Translations under genes and position numbers: made by a program
NCBI RefSeq assembly: GCF_004000885.1
Contig: NZ_BIMC01000025.1
Location: 1 to 64,000 of the forward strand
From: Paenibacillus glucanolyticus NBRC 15330
GTDB lineage: Bacteria; Bacillota; Bacilli; Paenibacillales; Paenibacillaceae
Length of the DNA stretch: 64,000 nt
Direction: 5' to 3'
Shown here: piece after piece, positions 17,898 through 27,181 of the stretch
Numbering within the stretch: the first letter of the stretch is position 1
How the letters are laid out: the number at the start of each line of letters is the position of its first letter
Notes under the pieces: generated by a model
Database searches by the model: none
Told to the model about the DNA's origin: nothing
What the model saw: the letters and a program-made list of their open reading frames with translations, nothing else

Positions 17898-18869
17898 ATG
17901 AAGTTCAAAGGAATTCATCACGTGTCCGCAATTACAGCAGCAGCTTCGCAGAACTTCGAGTTTTATACAAAGGTGCTGGGCATGCGGCTGGTCAAGAAGA
18001 CAGTAAACCAGGATGATGTCTCCGTGTACCACTTGTTTTATGGTGACGAGAAAGGAAATCCCGGGACAGAGCTTACCTTCTTCGAAATTCCGATGGCCGG
18101 TAGGACCCGTGAGGGAAACAACAGTATTTCGGCAACCTCCCTGCGAGTGCCCAGTGACCGCGCGTTGGAATATTGGACCGGGAGACTGGACGAATACGGC
18201 GTAGAACGTGAGGAGATACAGGAACGTGCCGGCCGATTGACACTGCTATTCAGAGATTTCGAGGGCCAGCGGATCATTCTGGTTTCGGACGAAAATAACA
18301 AAGGAGTTCCTGGGGGCATTCCTTGGGAAAAGGGGCCGGTTCCGGCAGAATACGCCATCATCGGTTTAGGTCCGGTGCAGCTGACAGTACCTCGTGTGTT
18401 ACAGACGGTTAAGGTATTGACGGAGCTGATGGGCTTCCGTTATAAAGGGCAGTATGCCTCGCCTGCAGACGGGCAGCCGGATATCCTTGTATTCGAGACC
18501 GGGGAAGGCGGTACGGGCGCTGAAGTTCACGTCGAGGAAAGAACAGACCTTCCGCAGGAACGCCTTGGACGAGGCGGTGTTCATCACGTTGCATTCCGCG
18601 TCGAGGATGAGGAAGAGCTTCGTTCCTGGATTGACCGGATTGGGGATGTGGGATTCTCAAATTCGGGATTTGTCGATCGTTTCTACTTCCGTTCCTTGTA
18701 TTTCCGGGAGCCTAATGGCATTTTGTTCGAGGTGGCTACCGACGGACCTGGATTTGACACGGATGAGCATATCGATCATCTTGGCGAATCCCTGGCGCTG
18801 CCGCCGTTCCTGGAGCCGAAGAGGGAGCAGATCGAAGCCAACCTGAAGCCCATCCATACCATTCAATAA
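17898..18869 (+). CDS. VOC-family ring-cleaving dioxygenase (MhqO/MhqA-like)
   Basis: 323 residues from ATG 17898, which has TTGAGG upstream; an in-frame ATG at 17883 would lie within the ribosome site. Two vicinal-oxygen-chelate modules are present: FKGIHHVSAITAAA near the start and VHHVAFRVEDEEELRSW in the second half. Each supplies metal-binding His residues, with Glu in the LFEVATDGPGF end. Bacillus relatives (MhqA/MhqE/MhqO) open hydroquinone or catechol rings and are induced by quinone stress. The exact substrate is unproven. An MhqD-like esterase lies far away at 61611. Confidence 0.82.
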   Translation: MKFKGIHHVSAITAAASQNFEFYTKVLGMRLVKKTVNQDDVSVYHLFYGDEKGNPGTELTFFEIPMAGRTREGNNSISATSLRVPSDRALEYWTGRLDEYGVEREEIQERAGRLTLLFRDFEGQRIILVSDENNKGVPGGIPWEKGPVPAEYAIIGLGPVQLTVPRVLQTVKVLTELMGFRYKGQYASPADGQPDILVFETGEGGTGAEVHVEERTDLPQERLGRGGVHHVAFRVEDEEELRSWIDRIGDVGFSNSGFVDRFYFRSLYFREPNGILFEVATDGPGFDTDEHIDHLGESLALPPFLEPKREQIEANLKPIHTIQ

Positions 18870-18892
18870 ATCCGGGCTCACGGGATTAACCT

Positions 18893-18947
18893 AAAAAAGC
18901 ATCAGGCAAGCCGCAATTTTTGATGGGCTTCCTGATGCTTTTTTTCA
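18893..18947. terminator. Bidirectional terminator between converging genes
   Basis: AGCATCAGGCAAGCC pairs with GGCTTCCTGATGCT (one bulge), flanked by an A run on the left and a T run on the right. It can therefore stop both the dioxygenase (+) and the WYL regulator (-). Confidence 0.9.
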
Positions 18948-18964
18948 TGTTACTTATGGATTCA

Positions 18965-19918
18965 CTATTGATAGAGCCGAGCAATGGCAGTCGCAGCCGA
19001 GCTGACATGCTCACGGAGCTCCTGGGGTGCAAGCACTTCGATTTCCGCCCCGCAGCTTAAGAGAAACGCGGACGCAGATTCCAACGTATTGAATTCCAAA
19101 TCGGCCGTTATCCACCCTTCATGCGGGTTTCGCGTGTCGCAATGAATGATTTTCACATATCGCTCCCGCTCAAAACGTTTGATTAGAGAAACGGTCATTT
19201 GAACCTGTGCGGGATATTGCGGTAGATTCTGCATGAATCGTGCCAATGATTCCTCCCAATACTGGGCCAAGTCAAAATCAGCCGGACGATGAAACGTCTC
19301 ATCAGTCATCACGGCATCCACGATTCTGGATACGCGGTAAGTCCGCAGTTCGCCTTGGGATTCCGCCACCACATACCATGTGCTCCGCTTGGCAACCAGT
19401 CCGAGGGGAAGGACGATTCTCTCGACACGCTCCTCTCCCTTCATATAATGAATGCGGAGTACGCGATCCAGCCATACTGCCTCCTGAAGCACCGTAAGGT
19501 ACGGATGCGATTCACGGTAAGCGTGCCAGCCAGCGCCATCAATATGGATTTTCTCCCGAATGATTTCGGCATCCTGCCGAATGGAGCGCGGGGAAGAAGC
19601 CAATAATTTCTGATAAGCGGCATCAAACTGTTTGCCTATGCCTAAATCTCCGATCAGCGGGCTATGGCTGGAAACCAGAAGAGAGATGAGTTCGTCAGGC
19701 GTCATGCCCGTCAGGTTTGTTCGATAGCTCTCCTCCAGCACCCAGCCGCCGAGGGAGCCTCTCTCCGCATAAACGGGAATTCCGGCTGAGCTGAGGCTTT
19801 CCATATCGCGTATAATCGTTCGCTCCGATACCTCGAGCTGCTCCGCCAAATAACGGGTGTTCTTTTTACCACCGTTCTGAAGCATCAGCATGATGGACAG
19901 TAAACGGTCGGCTCTCAT
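18965..19918 (-). CDS. WYL-domain helix-turn-helix transcriptional regulator (YafY/DeoR-like)
   Basis: 317 residues with AGAGGTG before the ATG. The N-terminal winged helix (1-60) contains EQLEVSERTIIRDMESLSSAG; the WYL domain (about 140-225) contains STWYVVAESQGELRTYRVSRI; a WCX-like C-terminal part follows. WYL proteins bind small or nucleic-acid ligands and regulate neighbours. It is divergent from the dehydrogenase at 20048 with about 130 bp between, so that gene is the probable target. Confidence 0.88.
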   Translation of the reverse strand: MRADRLLSIMLMLQNGGKKNTRYLAEQLEVSERTIIRDMESLSSAGIPVYAERGSLGGWVLEESYRTNLTGMTPDELISLLVSSHSPLIGDLGIGKQFDAAYQKLLASSPRSIRQDAEIIREKIHIDGAGWHAYRESHPYLTVLQEAVWLDRVLRIHYMKGEERVERIVLPLGLVAKRSTWYVVAESQGELRTYRVSRIVDAVMTDETFHRPADFDLAQYWEESLARFMQNLPQYPAQVQMTVSLIKRFERERYVKIIHCDTRNPHEGWITADLEFNTLESASAFLLSCGAEIEVLAPQELREHVSSAATAIARLYQ

Positions 19919-20047
19919 ATCGTGTCACCTCTTTTAAGAACTGTAGAAGATAAATGTATTGTAGCATGGATATAAGACAATGGATGTCATATAAGCCTGA
20001 TAGGATGAAGGTGTTGAGAAAATCTGTTATATGATGGAGGTTACGCT

Positions 20048-20941
20048 ATGATTAACGAAAATCGTAAGCCGCTACAAGGCAAGGTTGCTGTCGTTGCAGG
20101 TTCGACGCGCGGTGCGGGTCGAGCTATTGCGGTTATGCTGGGTGCGGCGGGGGCAACGGTGTACTGCACAGGACGGAGCGTACGGGGACAAGCATCGGAT
20201 ATTAAGCGATCAGAGACCATTAACGATACGGCGGATATGGTGACAGAGCGGGGAGGGACCGGAATTGCCGTGCAATGTGACCATACCGTGGAAGAGCAGG
20301 TGAAGGCTCTGTTTGAGCGAGTTCGTGAGGAGCAGGATGGGCGACTCGACATTCTTGTCAATGATATATGGGGTGGCGAGCATCTTACACACTGGAATGT
20401 TCCGTTCTGGGAACAGTTCCTGTCCGATGGGTTGTTAATGCAGGAGCGTGCGGTTACCACGCATATGATCACAAGCTATTACGGTGTTCCACTCATGGTA
20501 GAGAATGGAAGCGGATTGGTCATTGAGGTGACGGATGGCTCTACTTACCGATATCGCGGGAACTTGTATTATAGTTTGGCCAAAATATCGCCGATTCATC
20601 TGGCAGAAGCAATGGCAGAGGAACTGCGCCCCTATCATGTAACCGCGTTATCCGTTACACCCGGATTTCTGCGTTCCGAACAAATGCTGGATCACTTCGG
20701 TGTTACAGAAGAGAATTGGCAGGATGCCGCAACGCAAGAACCGCATTTCATCGCGTCGGAGACGCCGTATTTCCTGGCGCAGGGGGTTGCGGCGCTGGCG
20801 GCTGATCCGGATGTTGCAGCCAAGAGCGGTAAAGCGCTGACCAGCTGGGATTTGTCGGATGAATACGGCTTCCGCGACATTGACGGCCGCAGGCCGCATT
20901 GGGGCCATTATGCGAAGGAGCAGGGGCTTCCCATATCGTAA
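20048..20941 (+). CDS. Short-chain dehydrogenase/reductase
   Basis: 297 residues. The nucleotide-binding Gly motif reads AGSTRGAGRAIA (residues 17-28), with CTGRS soon after. The active-site pair is YYSLAK (Tyr, Lys), preceded by a Thr/Ser-rich strand EVTDGS. The NNAG position reads VNDIWGG, a variant seen in SDRs annotated as uncharacterised oxidoreductases. The C-terminal extension contains a Trp/His-rich tail. The substrate is unknown. The divergent WYL gene probably regulates it. Confidence 0.85.
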   Translation: MINENRKPLQGKVAVVAGSTRGAGRAIAVMLGAAGATVYCTGRSVRGQASDIKRSETINDTADMVTERGGTGIAVQCDHTVEEQVKALFERVREEQDGRLDILVNDIWGGEHLTHWNVPFWEQFLSDGLLMQERAVTTHMITSYYGVPLMVENGSGLVIEVTDGSTYRYRGNLYYSLAKISPIHLAEAMAEELRPYHVTALSVTPGFLRSEQMLDHFGVTEENWQDAATQEPHFIASETPYFLAQGVAALAADPDVAAKSGKALTSWDLSDEYGFRDIDGRRPHWGHYAKEQGLPIS

Positions 20942-20952
20942 GAAGATACGTA

Positions 20953-20998
20953 AAAACAGGGTGCCTATAGCCATGGCGGCGAATAGGCACCCTGTTTT
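20953..20998 (+). terminator. Strong rho-independent terminator
   Basis: A perfect 16-bp stem, AAAACAGGGTGCCTAT with ATAGGCACCCTGTTTT, around a 14-base loop, 11 bases after the dehydrogenase stop. Confidence 0.95.
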
Positions 20999-21014
20999 GA
21001 TGGGTAAAAATGTT

Positions 21015-21093
21015 CCTTTGACTTAGCATTTAGCGGTACCGCTGTGAGAATGTCTGTATCGGCAATAGCGGTACATCGCAGTGGAAGTCAAGG
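21015..21093 (-). other. Large hairpin downstream of the GlsB-like gene
   Basis: CCTTTGACTT (21015-21024) pairs with AAGTCAAGG (21085-21093), and GTACCGCT with AGCGGTAC inside. Read on the minus strand it lies just after the stop at 21111 and is followed by ...CATTTTT, so it may terminate that gene. Confidence 0.5.
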
Positions 21094-21110
21094 TTTTAGA
21101 CTTCAGCTCA

Positions 21111-21368
21111 TTACGAGCGGCCGCGTCTCATCGAGCCCATGATCAGGCTGACGATAAAGACAAGGACGACGGCACCGATCAGGGCAGGCAAGATGAAGAA
21201 ACCTCCCATTTCCGGTCCCCAAGACCCGAGCAAAAGTCCACCCAGCCAAGCACCGACAAAACCAGCAATGATGTTACCGATGATACCGCCGGGAATGTCT
21301 CTGCCCATAATCAAACCTGCAATCCAACCAATGATACCGCCGACAATTAATGACCAAAGAAAACTCAT
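21111..21368 (-). CDS. GlsB/YeaQ/YmgE-family small membrane protein
   Basis: 85 residues, nearly all hydrophobic, with three membrane helices and Gly-rich turns (LIVGGIIGWIAGLIMGRD, GGIIGNIIAGFVGAWLGG, LPALIGAVVLVFIVSLIMG). This is the transglycosylase-associated stress-protein family, common in bacteria and of unknown mechanism. The start is the ATG at 21368 behind GAGGTGAT; the upstream in-frame GTG is part of that ribosome site. Confidence 0.9.
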   Translation of the reverse strand: MSFLWSLIVGGIIGWIAGLIMGRDIPGGIIGNIIAGFVGAWLGGLLLGSWGPEMGGFFILPALIGAVVLVFIVSLIMGSMRRGRS

Positions 21369-21564
21369 GTTTATCACCTCGTATAAGTTATAGTTGTTTG
21401 TGCCTTACTATTAACCAAAGAAGTGACTTTTAAACCGGATTGATCCCGAACATTGATAAAATCATTTTTTTCCAGCTAACAAAAGGGAGTTGTTCTTTTG
21501 ATAAATAGAGGGCTTTTGATTATGCTTGAAGTATCATGAACGTGAAAATTATAAAGGAGTTGGC

Positions 21565-22307
21565 ATGAGGCTCATGGCAGAGAAATGGATAGAAGAATAT
21601 ACCATTCAATCCGTTGATGCGGATTATCGGGGGGATTGCCGCTGGTCCTCGCTGCTCAGTATTTTGCAACGGGCGGCAGACCGGCATGTCGAGGCGCTTG
21701 GGATCAGTCGCGAGGAGATGATTGAGCGGGGGATGGGCTGGATGCTCATTACGCTTGAGCTTGATATGGGGCGAATGCCAAGGGATATGGAGACCGTCCA
21801 TGTTGAAACCTGGAGCCGCGGCTCCAAGGGGGCTTTGTGGCATCGGGATTATCGGATAAAAAATGCTGACGGAGAAAAGCTGGGTGAAGCCCGCTCGGTA
21901 TGGGCGCTGGTGGATATTCACAAACGGAAAATCCTGCGTCCCTCCATGTTCCCGTATGAGGTGCCGATCGGTAAAGAATCGGTAGGAGAGCTGCCAAACA
22001 AAGCCGTATTGGCTGAAGGCGTGCAGCTTGCAGAGGCCTATACGTATAGAGTTCGATACAGTGGAATTGATGTGAACGGGCATCTGAATAATGCCCGGTA
22101 TGCGATCTGTGCTTCGATGTGCTGGACGAGCAGGAGCTACGGGAAGGGAAAGTGACGGGCTTCAAGATTACATATCACAACGAGGCCAGACTCGGAGATA
22201 CGATGCTCCTCAGCCGTTCGGCTGAAGAGAACAGCAGGGTGTATGTGCAAGGCACTTCACCTGACGGGATAAACTTTTTTGAAGCGGCTATCGTTAGGGA
22301 ACCATAA
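21565..22307 (+). pseudogene. Acyl-ACP thioesterase gene with a one-base frameshift
   Basis: The first frame (ATG 21565, AAAGGAG upstream) encodes a hot-dog thioesterase of the FatA/FatB-like family up to GHLNNARYA at about 22103, then runs out of frame to a stop at 22155. The +1 frame resumes immediately as LCFDVLDEQELREGKVTGFK and ends at 22307. Adding one G next to 22104 would restore a full protein of about 247 residues, including the Asp expected after ARYA. It would release fatty acids from acyl-ACP. Either the gene is recently inactivated or the base was lost in sequencing; the flanking protein sequence shows no other damage. Confidence 0.85.
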
Positions 22308-22370
22308 ACCATCAGGCTGCTAATCCGGATAGGAGGGGAAGTGCCTGACGCTGCACGGAGGGAGAGCCGG

Positions 22371-23069
22371 ATGTACAAAATCATGGTCGTAGAGGATGAC
22401 CCGAAGCTGGCGGGGTTGCTGCAATCGCATATCGAAAGGTACGGCAACGAAGCGATTATTGTTGAGGATTTCGATCAGGTGCTGGAACAGTTCCAGGAGC
22501 TGAAGCCGCATGTGGTTCTGCTGGATGTGAATCTGCCGAGCTTTGACGGATACTATTGGTGTCGTCAAATTCGGTCGTTATCCACCTGCCCCATTATTTT
22601 CATATCTGCCAGAAGCGGAACCCCGGATCAATTAAGAGCCCTTGAGAACGGAGCGGACGATTATATTACGAAGCCATTTGCCTACGATATCGTCATTGCC
22701 AAAATCCACAGTCAGTTGCGGCGCGTATATGGCGATTATGCAGCAGCATCCGCCGAACGTACGGTGGAGAAGGACGGGCTTGTCCTGTATCCCGAGCGAA
22801 TGGAGATGAGTTTGGACGAACGGACCTCCGTTCTCACGAAAAAGGAAACGATTCTCCTCGAGACGCTGCTGAGCCGGAGTCCCCGACTTGTCACGCGCGA
22901 GACCATTCTGGAGAAGTTATGGGATGATACTTTTGTTGATGATAATACGCTCAGCGTCAATATTAACCGGGTACGGAAACGGCTTGCCGAGCTGGGCATT
23001 GAGGATGCCCTTGAAACGGTCCGCGGCTCGGGATACCGACTTCATACGGTGTGGAAGAGGCAGTCATGA
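22371..23069 (+). CDS. BceR-like response regulator (OmpR family)
   Basis: 232 residues from ATG 22371 (MYKIMVVEDD), with GGAGGGAG upstream. A GTG at 22341 also has a good ribosome site but would add ten residues before the receiver. The phosphoacceptor is Asp52 in LLDVNLPSFDG; the winged helix occupies about 130-228. The FDGYYWCRQIR wording and overall length follow BceR/YxdJ regulators of peptide-antibiotic responses. Its stop overlaps the kinase start (ATGA). Its binding site is probably 24309-24326. Confidence 0.9.
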   Translation: MYKIMVVEDDPKLAGLLQSHIERYGNEAIIVEDFDQVLEQFQELKPHVVLLDVNLPSFDGYYWCRQIRSLSTCPIIFISARSGTPDQLRALENGADDYITKPFAYDIVIAKIHSQLRRVYGDYAAASAERTVEKDGLVLYPERMEMSLDERTSVLTKKETILLETLLSRSPRLVTRETILEKLWDDTFVDDNTLSVNINRVRKRLAELGIEDALETVRGSGYRLHTVWKRQS

Positions 23070-24046
23070 AAAAGCTGTTCTGGCGAGAGCATCTGCCGCT
23101 GATTATGTTCACGCTTGCAGCGCTGTTTGTGGTGCTGCTCGTCTTTTGGTATGACGGTTATGATCATCCGGTAACAGCTGCCTATGCGGTTTTTCTTGGT
23201 TTAACCATACTGGGGGGATACTTGGCTTTCCGGTATTTCACGCACCGGGATTTCTATGAGCGGCTGTCACAGCCCATCCGATCGCTGGAGGAATCGATAA
23301 AGCATAATGAATCCGCTCCCCTGCCAACCGCTCTCAGCGAGCTTATGGAAGAGCAGTACCGTCAATACCGCACGGTCATGGAGGAGTGGGAGCGACGGCG
23401 CAAAGAGCACATGATTTTCATGAATCAGTGGGTGCATCAGATGAAAACGCCGCTCTCGGTCATTGAGATGATCACGCAGGAGGACGATAACGATTCGTTC
23501 AAGAGCATTTCCGAGGAATCCGACCGAATCCGGCGGGGGCTTGAGATGGTGCTGTATATGTCCAGGCTCGAAACTTTCGAGCAGGATTTCAGCGTAGAGC
23601 CGGTACATCTGAACCAGATAGCTGTCGACGCGGTTCATGAGAACAAGCGCTTCTTCATCCATAGTCATGTATATCCCGAACTGTTGGTGGATCCAGACCT
23701 TATGGTTCAGACGGATGCCAAGTGGCTGCGGTTTATTATGCTGCAGCTGCTCTCCAATGCCATTAAATATTCTGCCGGTACCGGATTCAAGGTGACGATT
23801 CAAGCCCGCCGCTCGGAGGATGGCCGTCATGTGATGATGGAGATCACGGACCGGGGAATGGGAATTCCAAAGTCCGATATGAACCGGGTATTCGACCCGT
23901 TCTATACCGGGGAGAACGGCCGCAAGCTGAAGGAGTCCACAGGCATGGGCTTATACCTCGTCAAGGAGGTCGTCCAGAAAATGAACCACCGGATTGAGCT
24001 GGAATCCGAGCCGGGGAAAGGCACAACCGTGAGGCTGATTTTCTAG
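23066..24046 (+). CDS. BceS-like intramembrane-sensing histidine kinase
   Basis: 326 residues. Two membrane helices (about 12-28 and 37-56) lie almost back to back, leaving no real extracellular sensor, the hallmark of BceS-type kinases that sense through their ABC transporter. The phosphoacceptor is His124 in HQMKTPLSVIEM; the HATPase part has NAIKYS and GMGLYLVKEV. It is coupled to the regulator by an ATGA overlap. The partner transporter follows at 24418. Confidence 0.92.
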   Translation: MKKLFWREHLPLIMFTLAALFVVLLVFWYDGYDHPVTAAYAVFLGLTILGGYLAFRYFTHRDFYERLSQPIRSLEESIKHNESAPLPTALSELMEEQYRQYRTVMEEWERRRKEHMIFMNQWVHQMKTPLSVIEMITQEDDNDSFKSISEESDRIRRGLEMVLYMSRLETFEQDFSVEPVHLNQIAVDAVHENKRFFIHSHVYPELLVDPDLMVQTDAKWLRFIMLQLLSNAIKYSAGTGFKVTIQARRSEDGRHVMMEITDRGMGIPKSDMNRVFDPFYTGENGRKLKESTGMGLYLVKEVVQKMNHRIELESEPGKGTTVRLIF

Positions 24047-24203
24047 GGATGAGGCTTATTTCATTGATCGCGTTATTCTCGTTAGAGATGCAGCTGCGGG
24101 AAGATCAAGCATGATACTGTTCCGCTCTGCGCCCCGGATTTGTCATATCGAGGTTGTACTGGAGCCATAGCAAGCCATAGCATACAAGCTGTTAAGCTAG
24201 GAG

Positions 24204-24259
24204 CCTTATCTCGGGGAAATGCCTTCGGTTGAAGACATCTGTCAGAGATAAGGTTTTTT
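24204..24259 (+). terminator. Terminator separating the BceRS and BceAB units
   Basis: CCTTATCTC (24204-24212) pairs with GAGATAAGG (24245-24253), followed by six T. The loop is about 32 bases. It gives the transporter its own transcript. I see nothing gene-like in 24047-24203. Confidence 0.8.
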
Positions 24260-24308
24260 CTTATGGTTAAGTATGTATTGACGTCTTTCAGATTTGGGGA
24301 AAAGTGAA

Positions 24309-24326
24309 TCTTACACCGATGTAAGA
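24309..24326 (+). promoter_or_regulatory. BceR-type operator upstream of bceAB-like genes
   Basis: TCTTACACCGATGTAAGA, a perfect 7-bp dyad with a 4-base spacer, fits the TNACA-N4-TGTAA box described for BceR-like regulators. A -10-like TATACA is at 24367-24372 with no good -35, as expected for an activator-dependent promoter. Confidence 0.75.
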
Positions 24327-24417
24327 CTGGTGAAAGAGTGATCGATAGGAGAAGGCCGGGGGATGCTATACACTAACCTTACAAGATTACGAAATAACGA
24401 GAGTGAGGTTTAACAAG

Positions 24418-25188
24418 ATGGAAATATTGAACGTCCGCAATCTGGGCAAAGTCTACAAGGCCGCGGTGTCCCACGAGGCGCTTTCCAATATCAATTTGAG
24501 CATCAACGAAGGGGAGTTCGTTGGCATTATGGGACCTTCCGGCAGCGGGAAAACGACGCTGCTTAACATGATATCCACCATCGACCGTCCCACTTCCGGT
24601 GAGATCAGCATTGGCGGGAAAGATCCGTTTCGTCTGTCACAGGATCAATTGGCGATGTTCCGCCGCCGCGAGCTCGGGTTTGTCTTCCAGTCCTTCAATC
24701 TGCTTAATACACTGACCGTGAAGGAGAATATTCTGCTGCCACTGGCGCTGGACGGTGTCGATCTGGACGAGATGAACCGACGGGTCGGCGTGCTGGCAGA
24801 GAAGCTGGGCATTACATCGATTCTGGATAAGCGGACCTATGAAATTTCAGGGGGACAGGCACAGCGGACAGCTGTAGCGCGGGCGATGATCCACGTTCCG
24901 AAGCTGGTGCTTGCGGATGAACCGACGGGGAATCTGGATTCCAAATCCGCGCGCGACGTCATGGAGATCATGGATCGCAGAAACAAGGAAGACAAAGTGA
25001 CCATGCTGCTGGTCACCCATGATCCGGTGGCCGCAAGTTACTGCAATCGGGTGGTGTTTATCAAGGACGGTCAATTGTACAACGAGATCACGTACGGTGA
25101 CAGCCAGTCCGCTTTTTATCAGAAAATTATCAACGTGTTATCGCTGCTGGGGGGTTCGGGACATGAATTTTCGCCAGTTCGCCATTAA
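24418..25188 (+). CDS. BceA-like ABC transporter ATP-binding protein
   Basis: 256 residues from ATG 24418 (MEILNVRNLGKVYK) with GTGAGGT upstream. Walker A GPSGSGKTT, Q-loop VFQSFNLL, signature ISGGQ, Walker B LVLADEPTGNLDS and VTHDP are present; PTGNLDS is typical of the BceA/MacB/LolD group. It powers the BceB-like permease, which removes or shields cell-wall antibiotics such as bacitracin or lantibiotics. The C-terminal coding sequence overlaps the start of the permease gene. Confidence 0.92.
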   Translation: MEILNVRNLGKVYKAAVSHEALSNINLSINEGEFVGIMGPSGSGKTTLLNMISTIDRPTSGEISIGGKDPFRLSQDQLAMFRRRELGFVFQSFNLLNTLTVKENILLPLALDGVDLDEMNRRVGVLAEKLGITSILDKRTYEISGGQAQRTAVARAMIHVPKLVLADEPTGNLDSKSARDVMEIMDRRNKEDKVTMLLVTHDPVAASYCNRVVFIKDGQLYNEITYGDSQSAFYQKIINVLSLLGGSGHEFSPVRH

Positions 25189-27091
25189 TAATGTCCTGCG
25201 CAGCAAGCGCACATATATCGCCCACTTTCTGAGCAGTGCCTTCTCTGTCATGATTTTCTTTACTTATGGCCTGCTCTCGTTTCACCCGCAGCTCAAGGAC
25301 GGCTTGGTCTCCTCCAGCGGAACCCTGAGCATGCTGGGAACCATGGGCATGACGGTATCCCAATATATTGTGTTTGTCTTTTCATTCTTTTTCCTGCTGT
25401 ATTCCGTTGGGGCCTTTATCAAGGTTCGGAAGAAGGAATTCGGCATACTGATGATACTCGGAATGTCCCGCAAACAGTTGAATCGGATGCTGTTTATCGA
25501 AAATATCTTGATTGGCGCTGCTGCGATCATCGCCGGTATGGGAATCGGCATGCTGTTCTCAAAGCTCATTCTGTTAATCAGCGCCAAGCTGATGGCTGTG
25601 GATCAGGGCCTGCCGTTTTATTTTCCACTCCAAGCGCTTGTGATGACGGCAGTGGCTTACGCCGTGTTGTTCTTGCTCATTGCCCTGTTCTCCTCGCTTA
25701 TGCTGCGGAAGGGGACGCTGCTTGCTCTTGTCAAAGCGGAGGAAAGCCCCAAGCCCCAGCCGAAAGCCTCACCCTGGCTGGCTGTGCTCGCCGTTTTCTT
25801 GATTGCTGCGGGATACGGCATGGTTATGGTCTTTGCCATTCTCCAAATTTTCAATCTATTGCTGCTGCTGGGCGGTGTTGTATTGGTCATCACTGGCACG
25901 TATTTTCTCTTCACCCAGTTCAGCGTTTATTTCATGCGGTACTTGCAGAAGAGGGAACGATTCTTTTTTCGCAAAACCAACCTGCTGACGGTATCGGAGC
26001 TGCTGTACAGAATCAAGGACAATGCGGTGATGTTTTTCCTTGTATCGGTCATTTCGGCATCCGCCTTTACCGGCATTGGGACCACGCTGGCCATTGGGGA
26101 TCCGGGCTTGTCTGCGATGGAGAACCCTTATGCATACACATATTCCATGTATGACGAGGATGAGGATAAAGGGAATCGGCATCTGGATATCATCAGGGAG
26201 GAGCTTAAGAAGGGAGGACTGGATTACAAGGAGGCAGAGGTTACCCCGATTTTCACGGATAACGGGGTTAAGCTGATTAAGCTGAGCGAATATAACGGTC
26301 TCATTCAATCGCTGGGTTACCCGGCAGAAACATTGGGCGATCTGGAAGGAATTCTGACTCCGGGAACGGTCTCGGAGAAGAACAGCTACCGCATCGACGG
26401 TCCTTTGTCTGATCAGTTCGAGGTATTAAACGGCAAAACCTCAGAAATCGTCAAGGTGCTTAAGGCCGAAACGTTCATTGCGGTACCCGAAAGCTACGGG
26501 GAGACGCTGGTTGTATCCGACCGCTTGTACGAGGATGCGCTGCAGGCACAGCAGGACCAAGAATACGGCTATGCGGCCTACCATACATTTTACGTGCAGG
26601 ATTGGAAGAATACCGGGGACGTGTCCAGATCGATTCTGGAACGTTTTAACGAGAATGAAGACAACAGTTATTATCTAAAATCGTTGTATTTCGATTGGAA
26701 AAACGCCCAGCAGCAGAACGGCATCTTACTCATGGTAAGCGGATTGGTTGGCATCGTCTTCTTTACCTTTGCAGCAAGCTTTGTCTATTTTCGCCTATAT
26801 GCGGATCTTGCGCGGGATGAACAGCAATATCGCATGATTGCCAAGGTCGGTCTCAGTAAAAAAGAGCTTGGCATCATCATCACCAAGCAGCTTGTCATCA
26901 TGTTCTTCCTTCCGATGCTCATTGCACTGATCCATAGTGGCGTTGCCTTCGTTGCCCTTCAGCAGCTGGTCGACTTCTCCATTGTAGGGCACAGTTTAAA
27001 GATTTTTATCTTTTTCCTGAGCATACAGATTATGTATTTCTTTATTACTCGATGGCGTTACCTGGAGCGTCTCAACAAAATGATTCAGTAG
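25163..27091 (+). CDS. BceB-like ABC transporter permease (FtsX family)
   Basis: 642 residues from ATG 25163 (MNFRQFAINNVLRSKR), overlapping the ATPase gene by 26 bases. Expected ten membrane helices: one at the start, three FtsX helices (about 55-190), a pair near 225-275, an extracellular domain of roughly 200 residues (about 310-515), and three at the end. This large domain is where BceB-type permeases recognise peptide antibiotics. It probably also signals to the kinase at 23066. Confidence 0.92.
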   Translation: MNFRQFAINNVLRSKRTYIAHFLSSAFSVMIFFTYGLLSFHPQLKDGLVSSSGTLSMLGTMGMTVSQYIVFVFSFFFLLYSVGAFIKVRKKEFGILMILGMSRKQLNRMLFIENILIGAAAIIAGMGIGMLFSKLILLISAKLMAVDQGLPFYFPLQALVMTAVAYAVLFLLIALFSSLMLRKGTLLALVKAEESPKPQPKASPWLAVLAVFLIAAGYGMVMVFAILQIFNLLLLLGGVVLVITGTYFLFTQFSVYFMRYLQKRERFFFRKTNLLTVSELLYRIKDNAVMFFLVSVISASAFTGIGTTLAIGDPGLSAMENPYAYTYSMYDEDEDKGNRHLDIIREELKKGGLDYKEAEVTPIFTDNGVKLIKLSEYNGLIQSLGYPAETLGDLEGILTPGTVSEKNSYRIDGPLSDQFEVLNGKTSEIVKVLKAETFIAVPESYGETLVVSDRLYEDALQAQQDQEYGYAAYHTFYVQDWKNTGDVSRSILERFNENEDNSYYLKSLYFDWKNAQQQNGILLMVSGLVGIVFFTFAASFVYFRLYADLARDEQQYRMIAKVGLSKKELGIIITKQLVIMFFLPMLIALIHSGVAFVALQQLVDFSIVGHSLKIFIFFLSIQIMYFFITRWRYLERLNKMIQ

Positions 27092-27105
27092 CATTCCCCC
27101 TGTTT

Positions 27106-27162
27106 CCTCGTTGAAAAGTGTCAAAACGGGTATGTTATTACAAGAAGCACTTTATAACGAGG
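27106..27162 (+). other. Hairpin between the bceB-like gene and the metallo-hydrolase
   Basis: CCTCGTT and AAAGTG (27106-27120) pair with CACTTT and AACGAGG (27148-27162) across a small internal loop. There is no T run, so it is not a classical terminator; it could be an operator or part of the leader. Confidence 0.4.
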
Positions 27163-27181
27163 ATGGGGGCGACTTTTCATA

